Source: Elusimicrobiota bacterium (GTDB lineage: Bacteria; Elusimicrobiota; UBA8919). From it: a stretch of DNA of 64,000 nucleotides. The translations under genes were made by a program, and so were the position numbers. The notes below the pieces were generated by a model that ran no database searches, was not told the DNA's origin, and saw only the letters and a program-made list of their open reading frames with translations. The first letter of the stretch is position 1; the number at the start of each line of letters is the position of its first letter. Positions 23,879 through 33,402 of this stretch are shown piece after piece. The DNA lies in assembly GCA_028718185.1 (NCBI GenBank), contig JAQUMH010000007.1, positions 1 to 64,000 of the forward strand, given 5' to 3'.

Positions 23879-24856
23879 TTATAATCTAATTACTGTCGCC
23901 CCCCAGGTCAAACCACCGCCAAATGCAACAAGAACTACAATATCGCCTTTTTTAACTTTTCCTTCAGAAATTGCTTCTTCAAGTGCTATCGGTGTAGATG
24001 CAGCAGAAGTATTTCCATATTTATGAATATTTAAAAATACCTTTTCCATGGGAACTTTTAACTGATCTGCTACAGCTTCAATAATTCTAATATTTGCCTG
24101 ATGTGGAATTATAAGTTTTACATCATCACAAGTAATATTTGCCATTTCTATTGCTTTTATTGCAGCTTCGGTCATAGCTCTAACTGCGATTTTAAAAATT
24201 TTATTGCCTTCCATCTTCATATAGTGAAGGCGATTATCAATTGTTTTATGGCTTGCAGGATTCCGGGAACCGCCTGCGGGTAAAAACAATAAATCACTTG
24301 CATTCCCGTCTGCTTTAAGATATGTAGAAAGTATGTCACTTGAAGAATCAGTTTTTCTTAAAAGTACGGCACCTGCACCATCTCCTAATAAAACACATAT
24401 ATTTCTATCTTCCCAGTCGGTTATTCTCGATAATGTTTCTGCGCCAATTATCAAAATGGTTTTATATGTATTACATCTTATAAAATCCCGCGCAATTGCA
24501 ATTGAATATATAAAGCCCGAACATGCAGCACTAACATCAAAGGCAGCTGCATTTTTAGCTTTAATTTCTTTTTGTATAAAACAAGCGGTTGATGGAAAAA
24601 ACATGTCCGGTGTAATTGTAGCAACAATTATTGCATCTATTTCATCAGGCGATATTTTGGCTTTCTCTATCGCTTTTCTGGCTGCTTTAATTCCCAAATC
24701 AGATGTTGCTTCAGTGTCTTTTGCAATTCGTCTTTCTTTAATCCCCGTACGAGTGGTTATCCATTCATCGGTAGTATCAACTATTTTTTCAAGGTCATTA
24801 TTTGTCAATATTTTTTCAGGAAGATACGAACCAATACCTATAATTTCAATTCCCAT
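23879..24856 (-). CDS. fabH: beta-ketoacyl-ACP synthase III
   Basis: It starts fatty-acid synthesis by condensing acetyl-CoA with malonyl-ACP. The triad is intact: Cys in VSAACSGFIY near 112, His in IPHQANIRI near 245, and Asn in YGNTSAAS near 275. ATG 24856 is chosen; it gives MGIEIIGIGSYLPEK and has GGAGG eight bases upstream. Earlier in-frame ATGs at 24871 and 24862 lie too near or before that site. It overlaps the plsX stop by 11 bases. Confidence 0.96.
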   Translation of the reverse strand: MGIEIIGIGSYLPEKILTNNDLEKIVDTTDEWITTRTGIKERRIAKDTEATSDLGIKAARKAIEKAKISPDEIDAIIVATITPDMFFPSTACFIQKEIKAKNAAAFDVSAACSGFIYSIAIARDFIRCNTYKTILIIGAETLSRITDWEDRNICVLLGDGAGAVLLRKTDSSSDILSTYLKADGNASDLLFLPAGGSRNPASHKTIDNRLHYMKMEGNKIFKIAVRAMTEAAIKAIEMANITCDDVKLIIPHQANIRIIEAVADQLKVPMEKVFLNIHKYGNTSAASTPIALEEAISEGKVKKGDIVVLVAFGGGLTWGATVIRL

Positions 24857-25877
24857 TGTCATTGCCTCCACTAGTCAAATGACTCACTTTAGCAATTTCA
24901 TCCTTTATGTTCTTAATAATGTTATTGTTCACAGACTCTATACAAACCCTCACGCCATTTTTTATCGCCTTGGCATTTGATGAACCATGCCCAATAATAC
25001 ACACTCCATTCACACCAAGTAACGGAGCTCCGCCATACTCATCATAATCAATTTTCTTTTTTATAAGCTTAAATACACTTTGCAGCATTAGAGTAGCCAT
25101 CATAATACGTATAGGATTTTTCTTAATTTCATCTTTAATTAGTTGTACTAAAAATTCTGCGATACCTTCGCTCAATTTAATAACTACATTACCCACAAAA
25201 CCATCACATACAATAACATTTATCTCACCTTTAATTATATCCCGCCCTTCAATATTTCCGCCAAAATTTAGCCCGGATGTTTCTAATAATTTGTATGCAG
25301 TTAGAGTAAGTTCATTGCCCTTTGAAGCCTCTTCTCCTATAGACAGAAGGCCTACTTTTGGATTTTCAATTTTTAACAGATTTTCACAATAAACTGATCC
25401 CATTACAGCAAATTGCAAAAGGTTTTTCGGTTTTGAATCAACGTTGGCTCCAACATCAATTATAACACAAGGTCTATTCTGTGTAACAAAAACTGTGGCT
25501 AGAGCAGGCCTGGATACTCCATCGATACGTTTTAATATCATCAGAGCCGCGGCACTTACTGCTCCTGAATTACCTGCTGAAAAAAAACCGTCTGCCTGTC
25601 CATTTGCAACAAGTTTAATTCCTTTTATTATTGATGAGTTCGGTTTTTTTCTATATGCATCAACAGGTGAATCGTCCATTGTAATAACTTCTTCAGAATG
25701 GATTATTTGAATTGGTAAGTTATCAATGTTTTTATATTTTTTTAATTCTTCTTTTATTTGTCGTTCATTTCCTACCAGCAATATTTCCTTACCGTATATT
25801 TTTGCGGCTTCTATTGCTCCTTCAACAACTACAGCCGGAGCATTATCTCCACCCATTGCATCTACTACGATCTTCAT
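24846..25877 (-). CDS. plsX: phosphate acyltransferase PlsX
   Basis: PlsX converts acyl-ACP to acyl-phosphate for phospholipid synthesis. At 343 residues it begins MKIVVDAMGGDNAP and has HSEEVITMDDSPVDAYRKK near 60, GFFSAGNSGAVSAAA near 97 and CDGFVGNVVIKLSEG near 217. All are family hallmarks. It starts six bases after the rpmF stop, the usual rpmF-plsX-fabH order. Confidence 0.96.
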   Translation of the reverse strand: MKIVVDAMGGDNAPAVVVEGAIEAAKIYGKEILLVGNERQIKEELKKYKNIDNLPIQIIHSEEVITMDDSPVDAYRKKPNSSIIKGIKLVANGQADGFFSAGNSGAVSAAALMILKRIDGVSRPALATVFVTQNRPCVIIDVGANVDSKPKNLLQFAVMGSVYCENLLKIENPKVGLLSIGEEASKGNELTLTAYKLLETSGLNFGGNIEGRDIIKGEINVIVCDGFVGNVVIKLSEGIAEFLVQLIKDEIKKNPIRIMMATLMLQSVFKLIKKKIDYDEYGGAPLLGVNGVCIIGHGSSNAKAIKNGVRVCIESVNNNIIKNIKDEIAKVSHLTSGGNDNGN

Positions 25878-25882
25878 TTTAA

Positions 25883-26098
25883 TTATTTGCCTTTCTCTTC
25901 AGTAGGTTTTTCAGATTTCTTTTCTTTAATTTTGATAATGGAAACATTATCATAAAATCCACATTTCGGACATACATGATGGGAAAGTTTCGGTGACTTA
26001 CATTGCGGGCATATACTTAGATTCGCAGATGTAATTTTCCAGTTTGCTCTTCTCTTGTTTTGTCTTGATGTAGAATGCCTTCTTTTAGGATTTGCCAT
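25883..26098 (-). CDS. rpmF: 50S ribosomal protein L32
   Basis: The 71-residue protein begins MANPKRRHSTSRQNKRRANW, the conserved L32 start. A four-Cys zinc motif follows (CPQC near 30 and CPKC near 43). A Lys/Glu-rich tail extends beyond the usual length of about 60. The in-frame ATG at 26107 would add three residues; the conserved start at 26098 is preferred. It heads the fatty-acid gene run. Confidence 0.95.
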   Translation of the reverse strand: MANPKRRHSTSRQNKRRANWKITSANLSICPQCKSPKLSHHVCPKCGFYDNVSIIKIKEKKSEKPTEEKGK

Positions 26099-26117
26099 AT
26101 ATAACATTTCTCCTTTT

Positions 26118-26169
26118 TAAACTAGCTATAAAAAACATTATTGCTTATTTCTATCATTTTCAGCTAGTT
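26118..26169. other. inverted repeat upstream of rpmF
   Basis: AAACTAGCT (26119-26127) and AGCTAGTT (26162-26169) face each other across about 34 bases, between ackA and rpmF. There is no T run. It could be a leader structure of the rpmF-fab operon or a weak terminator. Confidence 0.35.
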
Positions 26170-26186
26170 AAAAACTGTTTTAGATT

Positions 26187-27398
26187 TTACCTAATTTTTT
26201 GGAAAGTGTCAAGAAGTTTTTTTGTATGTGCTGCGATTACCATTGCTTCATTAGTCGGTATTACAAAAACTTTTATTTTTGATTTTTTATCAGATATATC
26301 CGATTCGCAGTTATTACATTTCATGTTTTTTTCATCATCGATAATTATGCCGAGTGAATCCATGTCTGATAATATTTTTTTACGTATTAAAGAAGATCTT
26401 TCACCGATTGCCGCAGAAAAAACAATATAATCACAGCCGTTAAGAACCCCAAGATACGAAGATATGTATTTTTTTATACGGTAACAAAACATATCTATCG
26501 CAAGCGTTGCTCTTTTATCGCCTTGTTCTGATTTTTTTATTACAGTTCTCATATCAGGACTTATTCCTGATATTCCTAAAAGACCGCTTTGTTTATTCAA
26601 TAAAGATTGAACATCGTGTGGTTTTAGCGATTCCAGCGACATTAAATGAATAGGTATTGAAGGGTCAATATCGCCGCTTCGGGTTCCCATTATAAGTCCT
26701 TCCAGAGGAGTAAATCCCATAGATGTATCAATAGATTTACCATATTTTATTGCAGTTATACTTGCTCCGCTACCGAGATGACAGTTTATAATTTTCAATT
26801 TTTCTATAGGACTATTAACAATTTGAGACAACCGCTCTGTTATATATTGATTTGATATACCATGGAACCCATATTTCCTGATTTTAAATTGCTGGTAAAA
26901 CCTGTAAGGCAAAGCATATAAATAGGCATATTCCGGAATTGTTTGGTGAAATGCTGTGTCAAAAACAACGACTTGCACGACATCAGGCATTAATACTTCT
27001 ATTGCAAATATCCCTTTTACATTATGTGGATTATGAAGAGGTGCAATATCATAACACATTTCTAATTTCTTTTTTACATCTTTATCTACAATCACAGGTT
27101 CTTTAAAATATTCACCGCCATGGACAATTCTATGACCGACTGCTGAAATTTCTCTGCTATTCTTGATGACTCCATCTTTTGATGAAGTTAATATTTTCAA
27201 TACTTCTTCTATTGCTGCTGTGTGGTCCGCGGCAATAATTGGTATTTTTATTTCCTTGTTTTCCTGAATATGCTCAAGAATTGTACCTTCAGTGCCAATT
27301 GCTTCAATCTGACCTAACGCAATACACATCCCGCTATCAATATCAAACAACTCATATTTTATCGATGAAGAACCACTATTTAATACAAGTGTTTTCAT
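26187..27398 (-). CDS. ackA: acetate kinase
   Basis: This ASKHA-fold kinase interconverts acetyl-phosphate and acetate with ADP/ATP. Motifs: VLNSGSSSIKYELFD at residue 5, HRIVHGGEYF near 84, CHLGSGASI near 193, GTRSGDIDPSIP near 224 and VFSAAIGERS near 325. The 403-residue length is standard. ATG 27398 gives the conserved MKTLVLNSG start, although the frame extends to 27425. It overlaps ndk by 23 bases. It suggests fermentative ATP production. No pta gene is in the window. Confidence 0.96.
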   Translation of the reverse strand: MKTLVLNSGSSSIKYELFDIDSGMCIALGQIEAIGTEGTILEHIQENKEIKIPIIAADHTAAIEEVLKILTSSKDGVIKNSREISAVGHRIVHGGEYFKEPVIVDKDVKKKLEMCYDIAPLHNPHNVKGIFAIEVLMPDVVQVVVFDTAFHQTIPEYAYLYALPYRFYQQFKIRKYGFHGISNQYITERLSQIVNSPIEKLKIINCHLGSGASITAIKYGKSIDTSMGFTPLEGLIMGTRSGDIDPSIPIHLMSLESLKPHDVQSLLNKQSGLLGISGISPDMRTVIKKSEQGDKRATLAIDMFCYRIKKYISSYLGVLNGCDYIVFSAAIGERSSLIRKKILSDMDSLGIIIDDEKNMKCNNCESDISDKKSKIKVFVIPTNEAMVIAAHTKKLLDTFQKIR

Positions 27399-27843
27399 TA
27401 ATTTTTTCCATCCAGTCATTCTCAAAGTACGTAGTTATTTCCATGTCTTTGAAAAAATAATCTATTTCATGTTTAGCTGTTACCGGCGAATCAGACGCAT
27501 GAATAATATTTCTCCTGTCATTTAAACCATAAAGATTCCTAATAGTTCCTTTATCTGCTTTTCTTGAGTCAGTATTACCAATAATTTTCCTTACTTCCTG
27601 TATAACATTACTGCCCTCTAATACACAAAGTACAATAGGAGCCGAACAAATAAATTCCATATACGGCTCAAAAAAAAACTTATCTTTATGATTAGAATAA
27701 AAATCCTCTGCGATTTTGTTTGTTAACTTTATCATCTTCATTCCAACAACCTTAAATCCGACTGTTTCGAACCTATCAACAATTTTTCCTATTAATTTTT
27801 TACATATACCATCCGGCTTAATAATAATAAGTGTCCGTTCCAT
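27376..27843 (-). CDS. ndk: nucleoside diphosphate kinase
   Basis: It transfers the gamma phosphate between nucleoside di- and triphosphates. The start MERTLIIIKPDGICKK and the active-site His in RNIIHASDSP near residue 115 are intact. At 155 residues it is slightly longer than the usual 140-150. There is an extra segment around GSNVIQEVRKIIG and a longer tail that overlaps ackA. GGAGG lies about 13 bases upstream, in the end of the preceding gene. Confidence 0.94.
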   Translation of the reverse strand: MERTLIIIKPDGICKKLIGKIVDRFETVGFKVVGMKMIKLTNKIAEDFYSNHKDKFFFEPYMEFICSAPIVLCVLEGSNVIQEVRKIIGNTDSRKADKGTIRNLYGLNDRRNIIHASDSPVTAKHEIDYFFKDMEITTYFENDWMEKINENTCIK

Positions 27844-27851
27844 AAAAATAT

Positions 27852-28904
27852 CTAAGCCTCCATCTTACGAATAATTTCATCCGCCATTTCCGACGTCTTT
27901 GCTGTTCCGCCCAAATCATATGTTACTACCTTTCCTTCTGCAATTACTTCCGCAACTGCGTCTTCCAATTTCCTGGCTGCTTTTTCTTCTTCCAGATATT
28001 CTAACATTAAAACACCGGAAAGAATCATTGCCGTAGGATTTACTTTATTAAGTCCTTTGTATTTTGGTGCAGAACCGTGAACCGGTTCAAATAAAGCTAT
28101 TTTGTCACCGATATTTGCACCGGGTGCAATCCCAAGCCCGCCAATAAGTCCCGCACATAAATCAGAAATTATATCACCGTAAAGATTTGGCAGAACAAGA
28201 ACGTCATAAAGCTCCGGCTTCTGAACAAGCTGCATGCACATATTATCAATTAACCGTTCTTCATACTCAATATCGGAATAATTTTTCGCTACTTCTCTTG
28301 CCACCTCGTAAAAAAGCCCGTCCGTGAATTTCATTATATTTGCTTTAGTGACTGCTGTAACTTTTTTCCTGTTATTTTTTCTTGCATATTCAAAGGCATA
28401 TTTTACAACTCTTTCGGTGGCAAATTTTGAAATGGGTTTTATACTTATAGCTGAATCGTTTCTTATTTTGCCTTTTGAAAGATCTATTATTTTTTTAGAT
28501 TCATCTGAGCCTGCCGGAAACTCGACTCCGGCATATAAATCTTCAGTATTTTCTCTTACAATAACAAGATTTATATTTTTATATCTGGATTTTACACCCA
28601 CATAAGATTTACACGGTCTCAGACAAGTATATAAATCCAATTCTTTTCTTAACGCAACATTTACAGAACGAAATCCACTGCCGATTGGTGTTGTAATAGG
28701 TCCCTTTATTGCAACCTTATTTTTTCTTATAGAAGTCAAAACAGTTTCAGGTAAAGGTGTACCGTATTTTTTTACTACGTCGATGCCTGCCTCTACAATC
28801 TCCCAATTAATTTTTACTCCCGTGGCATCTAAAACTTTTTTAGTTGCTTCTGCTATTTCAGGACCAGTTCCGTCACCAGGTATTAAAGTTATTTCATAGC
28901 TCAT
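27852..28904 (-). CDS. isocitrate dehydrogenase-like (isocitrate/isopropylmalate DH family)
   Basis: A 350-residue beta-decarboxylating dehydrogenase. The substrate site [23 protein letters not shown] near 70-92 and [12 protein letters not shown] near 118 are of the NAD-isocitrate type rather than Leu[20 protein letters not shown] near 235 and [12 protein letters not shown] near 269 complete the active site and cofactor pocket. No leu or TCA genes flank it. Family membership is certain; isocitrate as substrate is likely. Homoisocitrate or isopropylmalate cannot be wholly ruled out. Confidence 0.85.
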   Translation of the reverse strand: MSYEITLIPGDGTGPEIAEATKKVLDATGVKINWEIVEAGIDVVKKYGTPLPETVLTSIRKNKVAIKGPITTPIGSGFRSVNVALRKELDLYTCLRPCKSYVGVKSRYKNINLVIVRENTEDLYAGVEFPAGSDESKKIIDLSKGKIRNDSAISIKPISKFATERVVKYAFEYARKNNRKKVTAVTKANIMKFTDGLFYEVAREVAKNYSDIEYEERLIDNMCMQLVQKPELYDVLVLPNLYGDIISDLCAGLIGGLGIAPGANIGDKIALFEPVHGSAPKYKGLNKVNPTAMILSGVLMLEYLEEEKAARKLEDAVAEVIAEGKVVTYDLGGTAKTSEMADEIIRKMEA

Positions 28905-28960
28905 GATTTTTACTTTTTATCCGTCAAAAAAATCCGCAACGGCCTCCTCCATCTATTTTT

Positions 28961-28998
28961 TAATTAGTTTTTGTATCTTTTTCAACAAAAACTAATTA
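28961..28998. other. 14-bp inverted repeat at the end of the glycan cluster
   Basis: TAATTAGTTTTTGT (28961-28974) is perfectly mirrored by ACAAAAACTAATTA (28985-28998) across ten bases. It overlaps the stop codon of the GT4 gene at 28992. It could end the long glycan transcript, but there is no clear T run beyond the stem on the minus strand. Confidence 0.5.
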
Positions 28999-30122
28999 GC
29001 AGCTAATGATAAGTATAATTTTTCTTGCTGTGAAACCATCAAATCAATATCAAATTCTTTTACAGTCTTTTTTGCTTCTTCTGATAATTTTTTCCGCAAT
29101 TCAACATCAGCCAGCACCCTTATAATCCTTTCTGCCATTTTTTCAATCTCATGTGGATATGTTACATATCCCGTAAGTCCTTCCTGAACGATTTCTTTTG
29201 TCCCATCAACATATGTAGCAACTACAGGCAAACCACTAGCCATTGCTTCTATTATTACCCTTGGAAGTCCTTCCCAAAGAGATGTTAAAAGAAAAATATC
29301 GAAAATTTTTATAATCTCATTTATATCTTGTCTCCAACCGGTAATAATTATATTTTTTTGTAAATTTAACTTTTTAACCAGCAATTCTATTTGCTTACGG
29401 AGCTTTCCATCACCTACTAAAATAAATTTTACACTGGGGTTCTTGCTACAAACTAGATTTGCGACTTTAACAAAATCAAGCGGTGCTTTTTGCTCCTTAA
29501 AACATGCTACCATACCGACAACTTTTTCATTTGTTATTCCAAATTCCTTTTTCTTTTTTTCAACACTTACTTCAATTTGATAATCCTGAAGTTTTATACC
29601 ACTCCTTATCATCGTGTATCTTTCTTTTAACCCTATTTTATTTTTTAGCCCTTTTAAAATATTCTCATTAGAAACACAAATAAACTGGTCTGTAATTTTT
29701 GCAGTTAACCGTTCAGCTAAAACATAAATAGTTTTAACAATAAATAACTGATAATCGTGAAAACCAAAACCATGAAATGTATGAATGATTTTAGGAACAT
29801 GCGCAAAATAAGCTGCCCAACGCCCCACAATTCCTGCTTTAGATGAATGCGTATGAACTATATCAGGTTTTTCCTTTTTAATAATTTTATAAATCTTAAT
29901 TATAGCGATTATATCATTTATCGGGTGTATTTCACGAATTAACTCATTTACATAATATGTTTTTATATTTTTTGTTTTGCTATCTAATATTCCTCCTTTG
30001 CCACAGATTAGAATTGGTTCAAACTTATTTTTATCTAAATGCTCACATGTATAAAGCGTATTTTCCTGAGCACCACCAAGCTCAAGAAGTGTAATTATAT
30101 GGACAACTTTTATTTTAGGCAC
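28992..30122 (-). CDS. GT4-family glycosyltransferase
   Basis: A 376-residue GT-B enzyme. The N-terminal domain starts IKVVHIITLLELGGAQENTLY. The C-terminal nucleotide-sugar domain shows VGMVACFKEQKAPLDFVKVA near 205, VGDGKLRKQIE near 235, and the donor-binding LTSLWEGLPRVIIEAMASGLPVVAT near 280-305. It is probably cytoplasmic, adding a sugar to a lipid-linked intermediate. It is the last gene of the glycan cluster in transcription order and overlaps the FAD protein gene by 13 bases. Donor and acceptor are unknown. Confidence 0.88.
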   Translation of the reverse strand: MPKIKVVHIITLLELGGAQENTLYTCEHLDKNKFEPILICGKGGILDSKTKNIKTYYVNELIREIHPINDIIAIIKIYKIIKKEKPDIVHTHSSKAGIVGRWAAYFAHVPKIIHTFHGFGFHDYQLFIVKTIYVLAERLTAKITDQFICVSNENILKGLKNKIGLKERYTMIRSGIKLQDYQIEVSVEKKKKEFGITNEKVVGMVACFKEQKAPLDFVKVANLVCSKNPSVKFILVGDGKLRKQIELLVKKLNLQKNIIITGWRQDINEIIKIFDIFLLTSLWEGLPRVIIEAMASGLPVVATYVDGTKEIVQEGLTGYVTYPHEIEKMAERIIRVLADVELRKKLSEEAKKTVKEFDIDLMVSQQEKLYLSLAAN

Positions 30123-31402
30123 CTAACAATTGCTCTCCCGTCTAAAATTGCATCTTCCATTGTTGAATATTTCCAACCCCCATATCTTCCAATGGAAAAT
30201 ATTGAATTCTTTGTTAAATAATTCTGTATTGCACCAAAAGCAAACTCCCTTTTTTGATTATAAATTACATATGCATATGGAATATTTAAATTACATGTTG
30301 AGATTATTCTATCTGTTGCCTTTAATATTCCTATTTTGTTTAAATCAGTTATTGTTTTTTGAAATAATCTTTGCTCATCAATTTTCCGGTTCCTATAAGA
30401 TATCTCCACATACATAGAAGATGTATTTTGAGGACAAAGTGTTTTAGAAAAATTGCAATAAAATCCGACTCTGTAAAAAATATATTTATTTTCCGGAAAG
30501 TATACCCAATGTTTATCCGATACGTTTTTTCTGTTTATCCCGATATTAATATTCAGCAATGATACCCAGTCTAATTCACCGGATAACCTTCTGATTTTTG
30601 ACGGAGAATTCTTTATGAGTTTTATAATCTCGGGAAGAGGTATTGTTGAAACAATATTTTTATATTGCATATCACCCAAATTTGTTTTTATTATTTTAGA
30701 TTTTATATTTATTGACATTATGTTTATATTGGTTTTTATTTTTGTATCCGGTATTTCTTTTTTGATTGAATCAATTAGCGACTGTATTCCTGACTTTCTG
30801 GGATAATAAAAAGTAGAATTATAACCAAACATTTTTTTATTACTATTAAAAGCCCCGTCAATTACTTCTTTCAAATTCGGCTGAGGTATATAATCACCCA
30901 TCCATTTTGTTGTTAATTTCCTTGTATCTATTTTCCATAGTTTCCTATTATATGGAATCATGAAATGTTTTGAAATTCCTTTTCCAAAAGTTTTTAAACA
31001 CCAATCATAAAAACTCAACTGCCCGCCTGCCGGCAAATTAGTGAGTTTTGCTTCAATAACTCCTTCTATGCATTCGTTAATTACCTTTTTAGGAAGCCCA
31101 TATAAATTTGCCTGAAAAGGATATTGCGTGAAAACGCTATTAGAAAAAATCCAGGAATTTCTAATTTTTAGATCTATATTGTTTCTTAATAATTTATGAA
31201 TGAGCATTTTGACATAACTATTTTTTATATGAAGCAGGTGTCCTGTATAATCATACGTAAAACCAGTATCAGTTTTTACCGATTTGCAAATTCCGCCAAC
31301 AGTGTTTTCTTTTTCCAGTAATATAAAATTTTTATTTCTTAAATGATACGCTGTAGATAAACCTGTAAGTCCTCCGCCAATGATTATAGTATCGATTTTC
31401 AT
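30110..31402 (-). CDS. FAD-dependent protoporphyrinogen-oxidase/UGM-like protein
   Basis: A 430-residue flavoprotein with an N-terminal FAD fold (IIIGGGLTGLSTAYHL at residue 6, EKENTVGGICKSV near 34, YDYTGHLLHIKN near 50) and a C-terminal FSIGRYGGWKYSTMEDAI segment near 400. Its relatives include UDP-galactopyranose mutase-like and amine-oxidase-like proteins found in polysaccharide loci. It may rearrange or oxidise a sugar. It is a paralogue of the gene at 52888. An insert, NLPAGGQ near residue 125, is encoded by a GC-rich palindromic stretch unlike its surroundings. Function is uncertain. Confidence 0.78.
   Translation of the reverse strand: MKIDTIIIGGGLTGLSTAYHLRNKNFILLEKENTVGGICKSVKTDTGFTYDYTGHLLHIKNSYVKMLIHKLLRNNIDLKIRNSWIFSNSVFTQYPFQANLYGLPKKVINECIEGVIEAKLTNLPAGGQLSFYDWCLKTFGKGISKHFMIPYNRKLWKIDTRKLTTKWMGDYIPQPNLKEVIDGAFNSNKKMFGYNSTFYYPRKSGIQSLIDSIKKEIPDTKIKTNINIMSINIKSKIIKTNLGDMQYKNIVSTIPLPEIIKLIKNSPSKIRRLSGELDWVSLLNINIGINRKNVSDKHWVYFPENKYIFYRVGFYCNFSKTLCPQNTSSMYVEISYRNRKIDEQRLFQKTITDLNKIGILKATDRIISTCNLNIPYAYVIYNQKREFAFGAIQNYLTKNSIFSIGRYGGWKYSTMEDAILDGRAIVRCLK
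31021..31037. repeat. GC-rich palindromic repeat inside the FAD protein gene
   Basis: GCCCGCCTGCCGGCAAATT stands out in an AT-rich gene and resembles the CCCGCCA...TGGCGGG palindromes beside tRNA-Cys. It is in frame (Asn-Leu-Pro-Ala-Gly-Gly-Gln). The paralogue at 52888 lacks a matching segment. Confidence 0.5.
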
Positions 31403-31405
31403 AAT

Positions 31406-32416
31406 CTATTCCATTTTTATTTTGGAAAGTTTCCATCCACCAAAAACTGATAATCCGATAATTACAATATAAATCAAGATTGCAATCGTTAATTTAACTC
31501 TGGATATTAAAAAAGCCGAGAGACTTAAAATAATCGAAATTGACCATAGTAAAATCACAACTTTTACTTTTGATAGTCCCAATTCTTTAAGTCGAAGTGC
31601 AAAGTGGTCCCTGCTTCCCAAAAATGGCGATTTCCCCTTACGAAATCTCAAATACATTACATAAAATGTATCGAAAATTGGAATGCCAATAATGAGTATC
31701 GGCGAAAAAAGAGCTATGTTGTTTATTTTTGTATAAGACGTCCCTAATGATAATGCAGCCAGCACAAAACCCAAAAACATACTTCCGGTATCCCCCATAA
31801 ATATTTTTGCATTTGGGAAATTGTATCTTATAAAACCAAAAATCCCGCCTGCCAGAGATGCAGCGGCAAAATTTACATATATTTCTTCTGAAGGCAACGC
31901 AATAAAAAGAAATGTCAAAGCAGCTATAAAAGATATGCCGGAAGATAATCCATCCATTATATCTATTATGTTAATTGCGTTTATTATGCCTACAACCCAT
32001 ATTATTGTAAAGATATTTGCAATATATTCCGGTGTTATAAATTTTATTTTTATATCGAAATTAATTAAAATAATTGCAACAACTATCTGCCATAAAAATT
32101 TTGCCTTAAAACCGATTGTTTTTAGATCATCAATAAAACCAATAATTACAACAAAAGTTGTACCTATGAGAATACCTCTCAAAGATCTAAGAGTTCCGGT
32201 AGGAAAACTGGTAATATAACGTATTATCAGCAACGAAATGGTAAACCCGAACCATATTGCAAATCCACCGAGATACGGAGTTGCAATTTTATGCGTTTTT
32301 ACATAAGTATTCGGTTTATCAACTATATGATATTTTTTTGCAATACTTATAAGAAGCGGAGTCAGTAAATAAGAAATAAAAAACGCAATTAAAAATGAAT
32401 AAACATAATAAATCAT
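31406..32416 (-). CDS. WecA/MraY-like polyprenyl-phosphate sugar-1-phosphate transferase
   Basis: A 336-residue integral membrane protein with about ten helices. Catalytic motifs of the family are present: the cytoplasmic DDLKTIG near 98, NIIDIMDGLSSG near 148, and NAKIFMGDTGSMFLG near 202. It would transfer a sugar-1-phosphate from a UDP-sugar to undecaprenyl phosphate, starting glycan assembly. No MurNAc-pentapeptide specificity or cell-wall neighbours are seen, so WecA/TagO-type is preferred over MraY. Its ATG overlaps the TPR gene stop by 4 bases. Confidence 0.88.
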   Translation of the reverse strand: MIYYVYSFLIAFFISYLLTPLLISIAKKYHIVDKPNTYVKTHKIATPYLGGFAIWFGFTISLLIIRYITSFPTGTLRSLRGILIGTTFVVIIGFIDDLKTIGFKAKFLWQIVVAIILINFDIKIKFITPEYIANIFTIIWVVGIINAINIIDIMDGLSSGISFIAALTFLFIALPSEEIYVNFAAASLAGGIFGFIRYNFPNAKIFMGDTGSMFLGFVLAALSLGTSYTKINNIALFSPILIIGIPIFDTFYVMYLRFRKGKSPFLGSRDHFALRLKELGLSKVKVVILLWSISIILSLSAFLISRVKLTIAILIYIVIIGLSVFGGWKLSKIKME

Positions 32417-33402
32417 TTTATTATTAACTTTTCCAAATTTTTAATTTTACTCATTGCAATATCAACCCATATGCTTTCGAGATAATTTGCAACCAACAAT
32501 TTATATGTTCTTACAGCGAGTACCCAGTCCTTAATATCTTCGTAACATTGACCTATGTAGTATTGTGCATAATCAGTATATTGAAAATCATTGTAATTTT
32601 CCAGAAATTTTTTATATGCAATTATTGCTTCATTGTATTTTTGTAACTTTCTATAGGTTTCTCCAATTTTAAATTGTGCGCTTCCTACATATCTATGTTG
32701 GGGTAATTTCTCTACAAGTTGAGAATAATAATTTAACGCAATCGTATAATCTGATTTTTTAAAAAAGAAAATATCGCCAAGAAAATAATATGCCATACCG
32801 GTAAGCTTAGAGTTTGGATGAGTAGCCAGTATTGATTTTAAACATTCAATTGTTTTATCAAAGTTCTGCACTTCAAAATATTTCTCCGCTAAAGCATATT
32901 TTTTCAACGCAGATTCATCATCGGGATAAGCAGATTTTATGAGACTAAGCCTTTCAGCTGCCACCTTTATCCATTTACTGTTTGTATATTCATTTAAAAG
33001 TTTTTCGTAATATTTTATTGATTCGATAAAACTAAAATAATCAAAAAAATACACGTTTGCAATTTTAAACAAAACATCGTCTATTTTTTCAAAATTACTG
33101 TATTTTCCTATAATTTCCGTGTAAACATCACGCAAACGTTTTAATTCGTGTTCAGACTTATTTACTTTATAGAAGTAAAATTCACCAACTAAGAAAAGCC
33201 CTGCTGCTTTTTTTGTTTTATCTGTTAATTTATTTATGACAGCTTCGTAATCTCCTATTTCAGAAATTAGAGGATTTTTCCACATCTCAATCATTTTCTC
33301 TATTTTTTTTACTTTAGTAATCTTTTCGTCTTGTAAATTAAATTGATAAACTAAAAATACAGCAGCTATCATAACGACTATAATTACTATTATTATATTC
33401 AT
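32413..33402 (-). CDS. membrane-anchored TPR protein
   Basis: A 329-residue protein with one N-terminal membrane helix (about 2-21) followed by helical tetratricopeptide repeats to the end. An example is TIECLKSILATHPNSKLTGMAYYFLGDIFFF, then KYNEAIIAYKKFLENYNDFQYTDYAQYYIGQCYEDIKDW. It is like the tetratricopeptide domains of BamD/YbgF-type proteins. It lacks a lipobox. It overlaps both neighbours by 4 bases, so it belongs to the glycan operon and may scaffold assembly or export. No enzyme domain is seen. Confidence 0.8.
   Translation of the reverse strand: MNIIIVIIVVMIAAVFLVYQFNLQDEKITKVKKIEKMIEMWKNPLISEIGDYEAVINKLTDKTKKAAGLFLVGEFYFYKVNKSEHELKRLRDVYTEIIGKYSNFEKIDDVLFKIANVYFFDYFSFIESIKYYEKLLNEYTNSKWIKVAAERLSLIKSAYPDDESALKKYALAEKYFEVQNFDKTIECLKSILATHPNSKLTGMAYYFLGDIFFFKKSDYTIALNYYSQLVEKLPQHRYVGSAQFKIGETYRKLQKYNEAIIAYKKFLENYNDFQYTDYAQYYIGQCYEDIKDWVLAVRTYKLLVANYLESIWVDIAMSKIKNLEKLIIK

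Noticed and set aside
27852-28904. LeuB (isopropylmalate dehydrogenase)
   Set aside because: The substrate-binding segment and lack of leu neighbours favour an isocitrate-type enzyme, although the family is the same.
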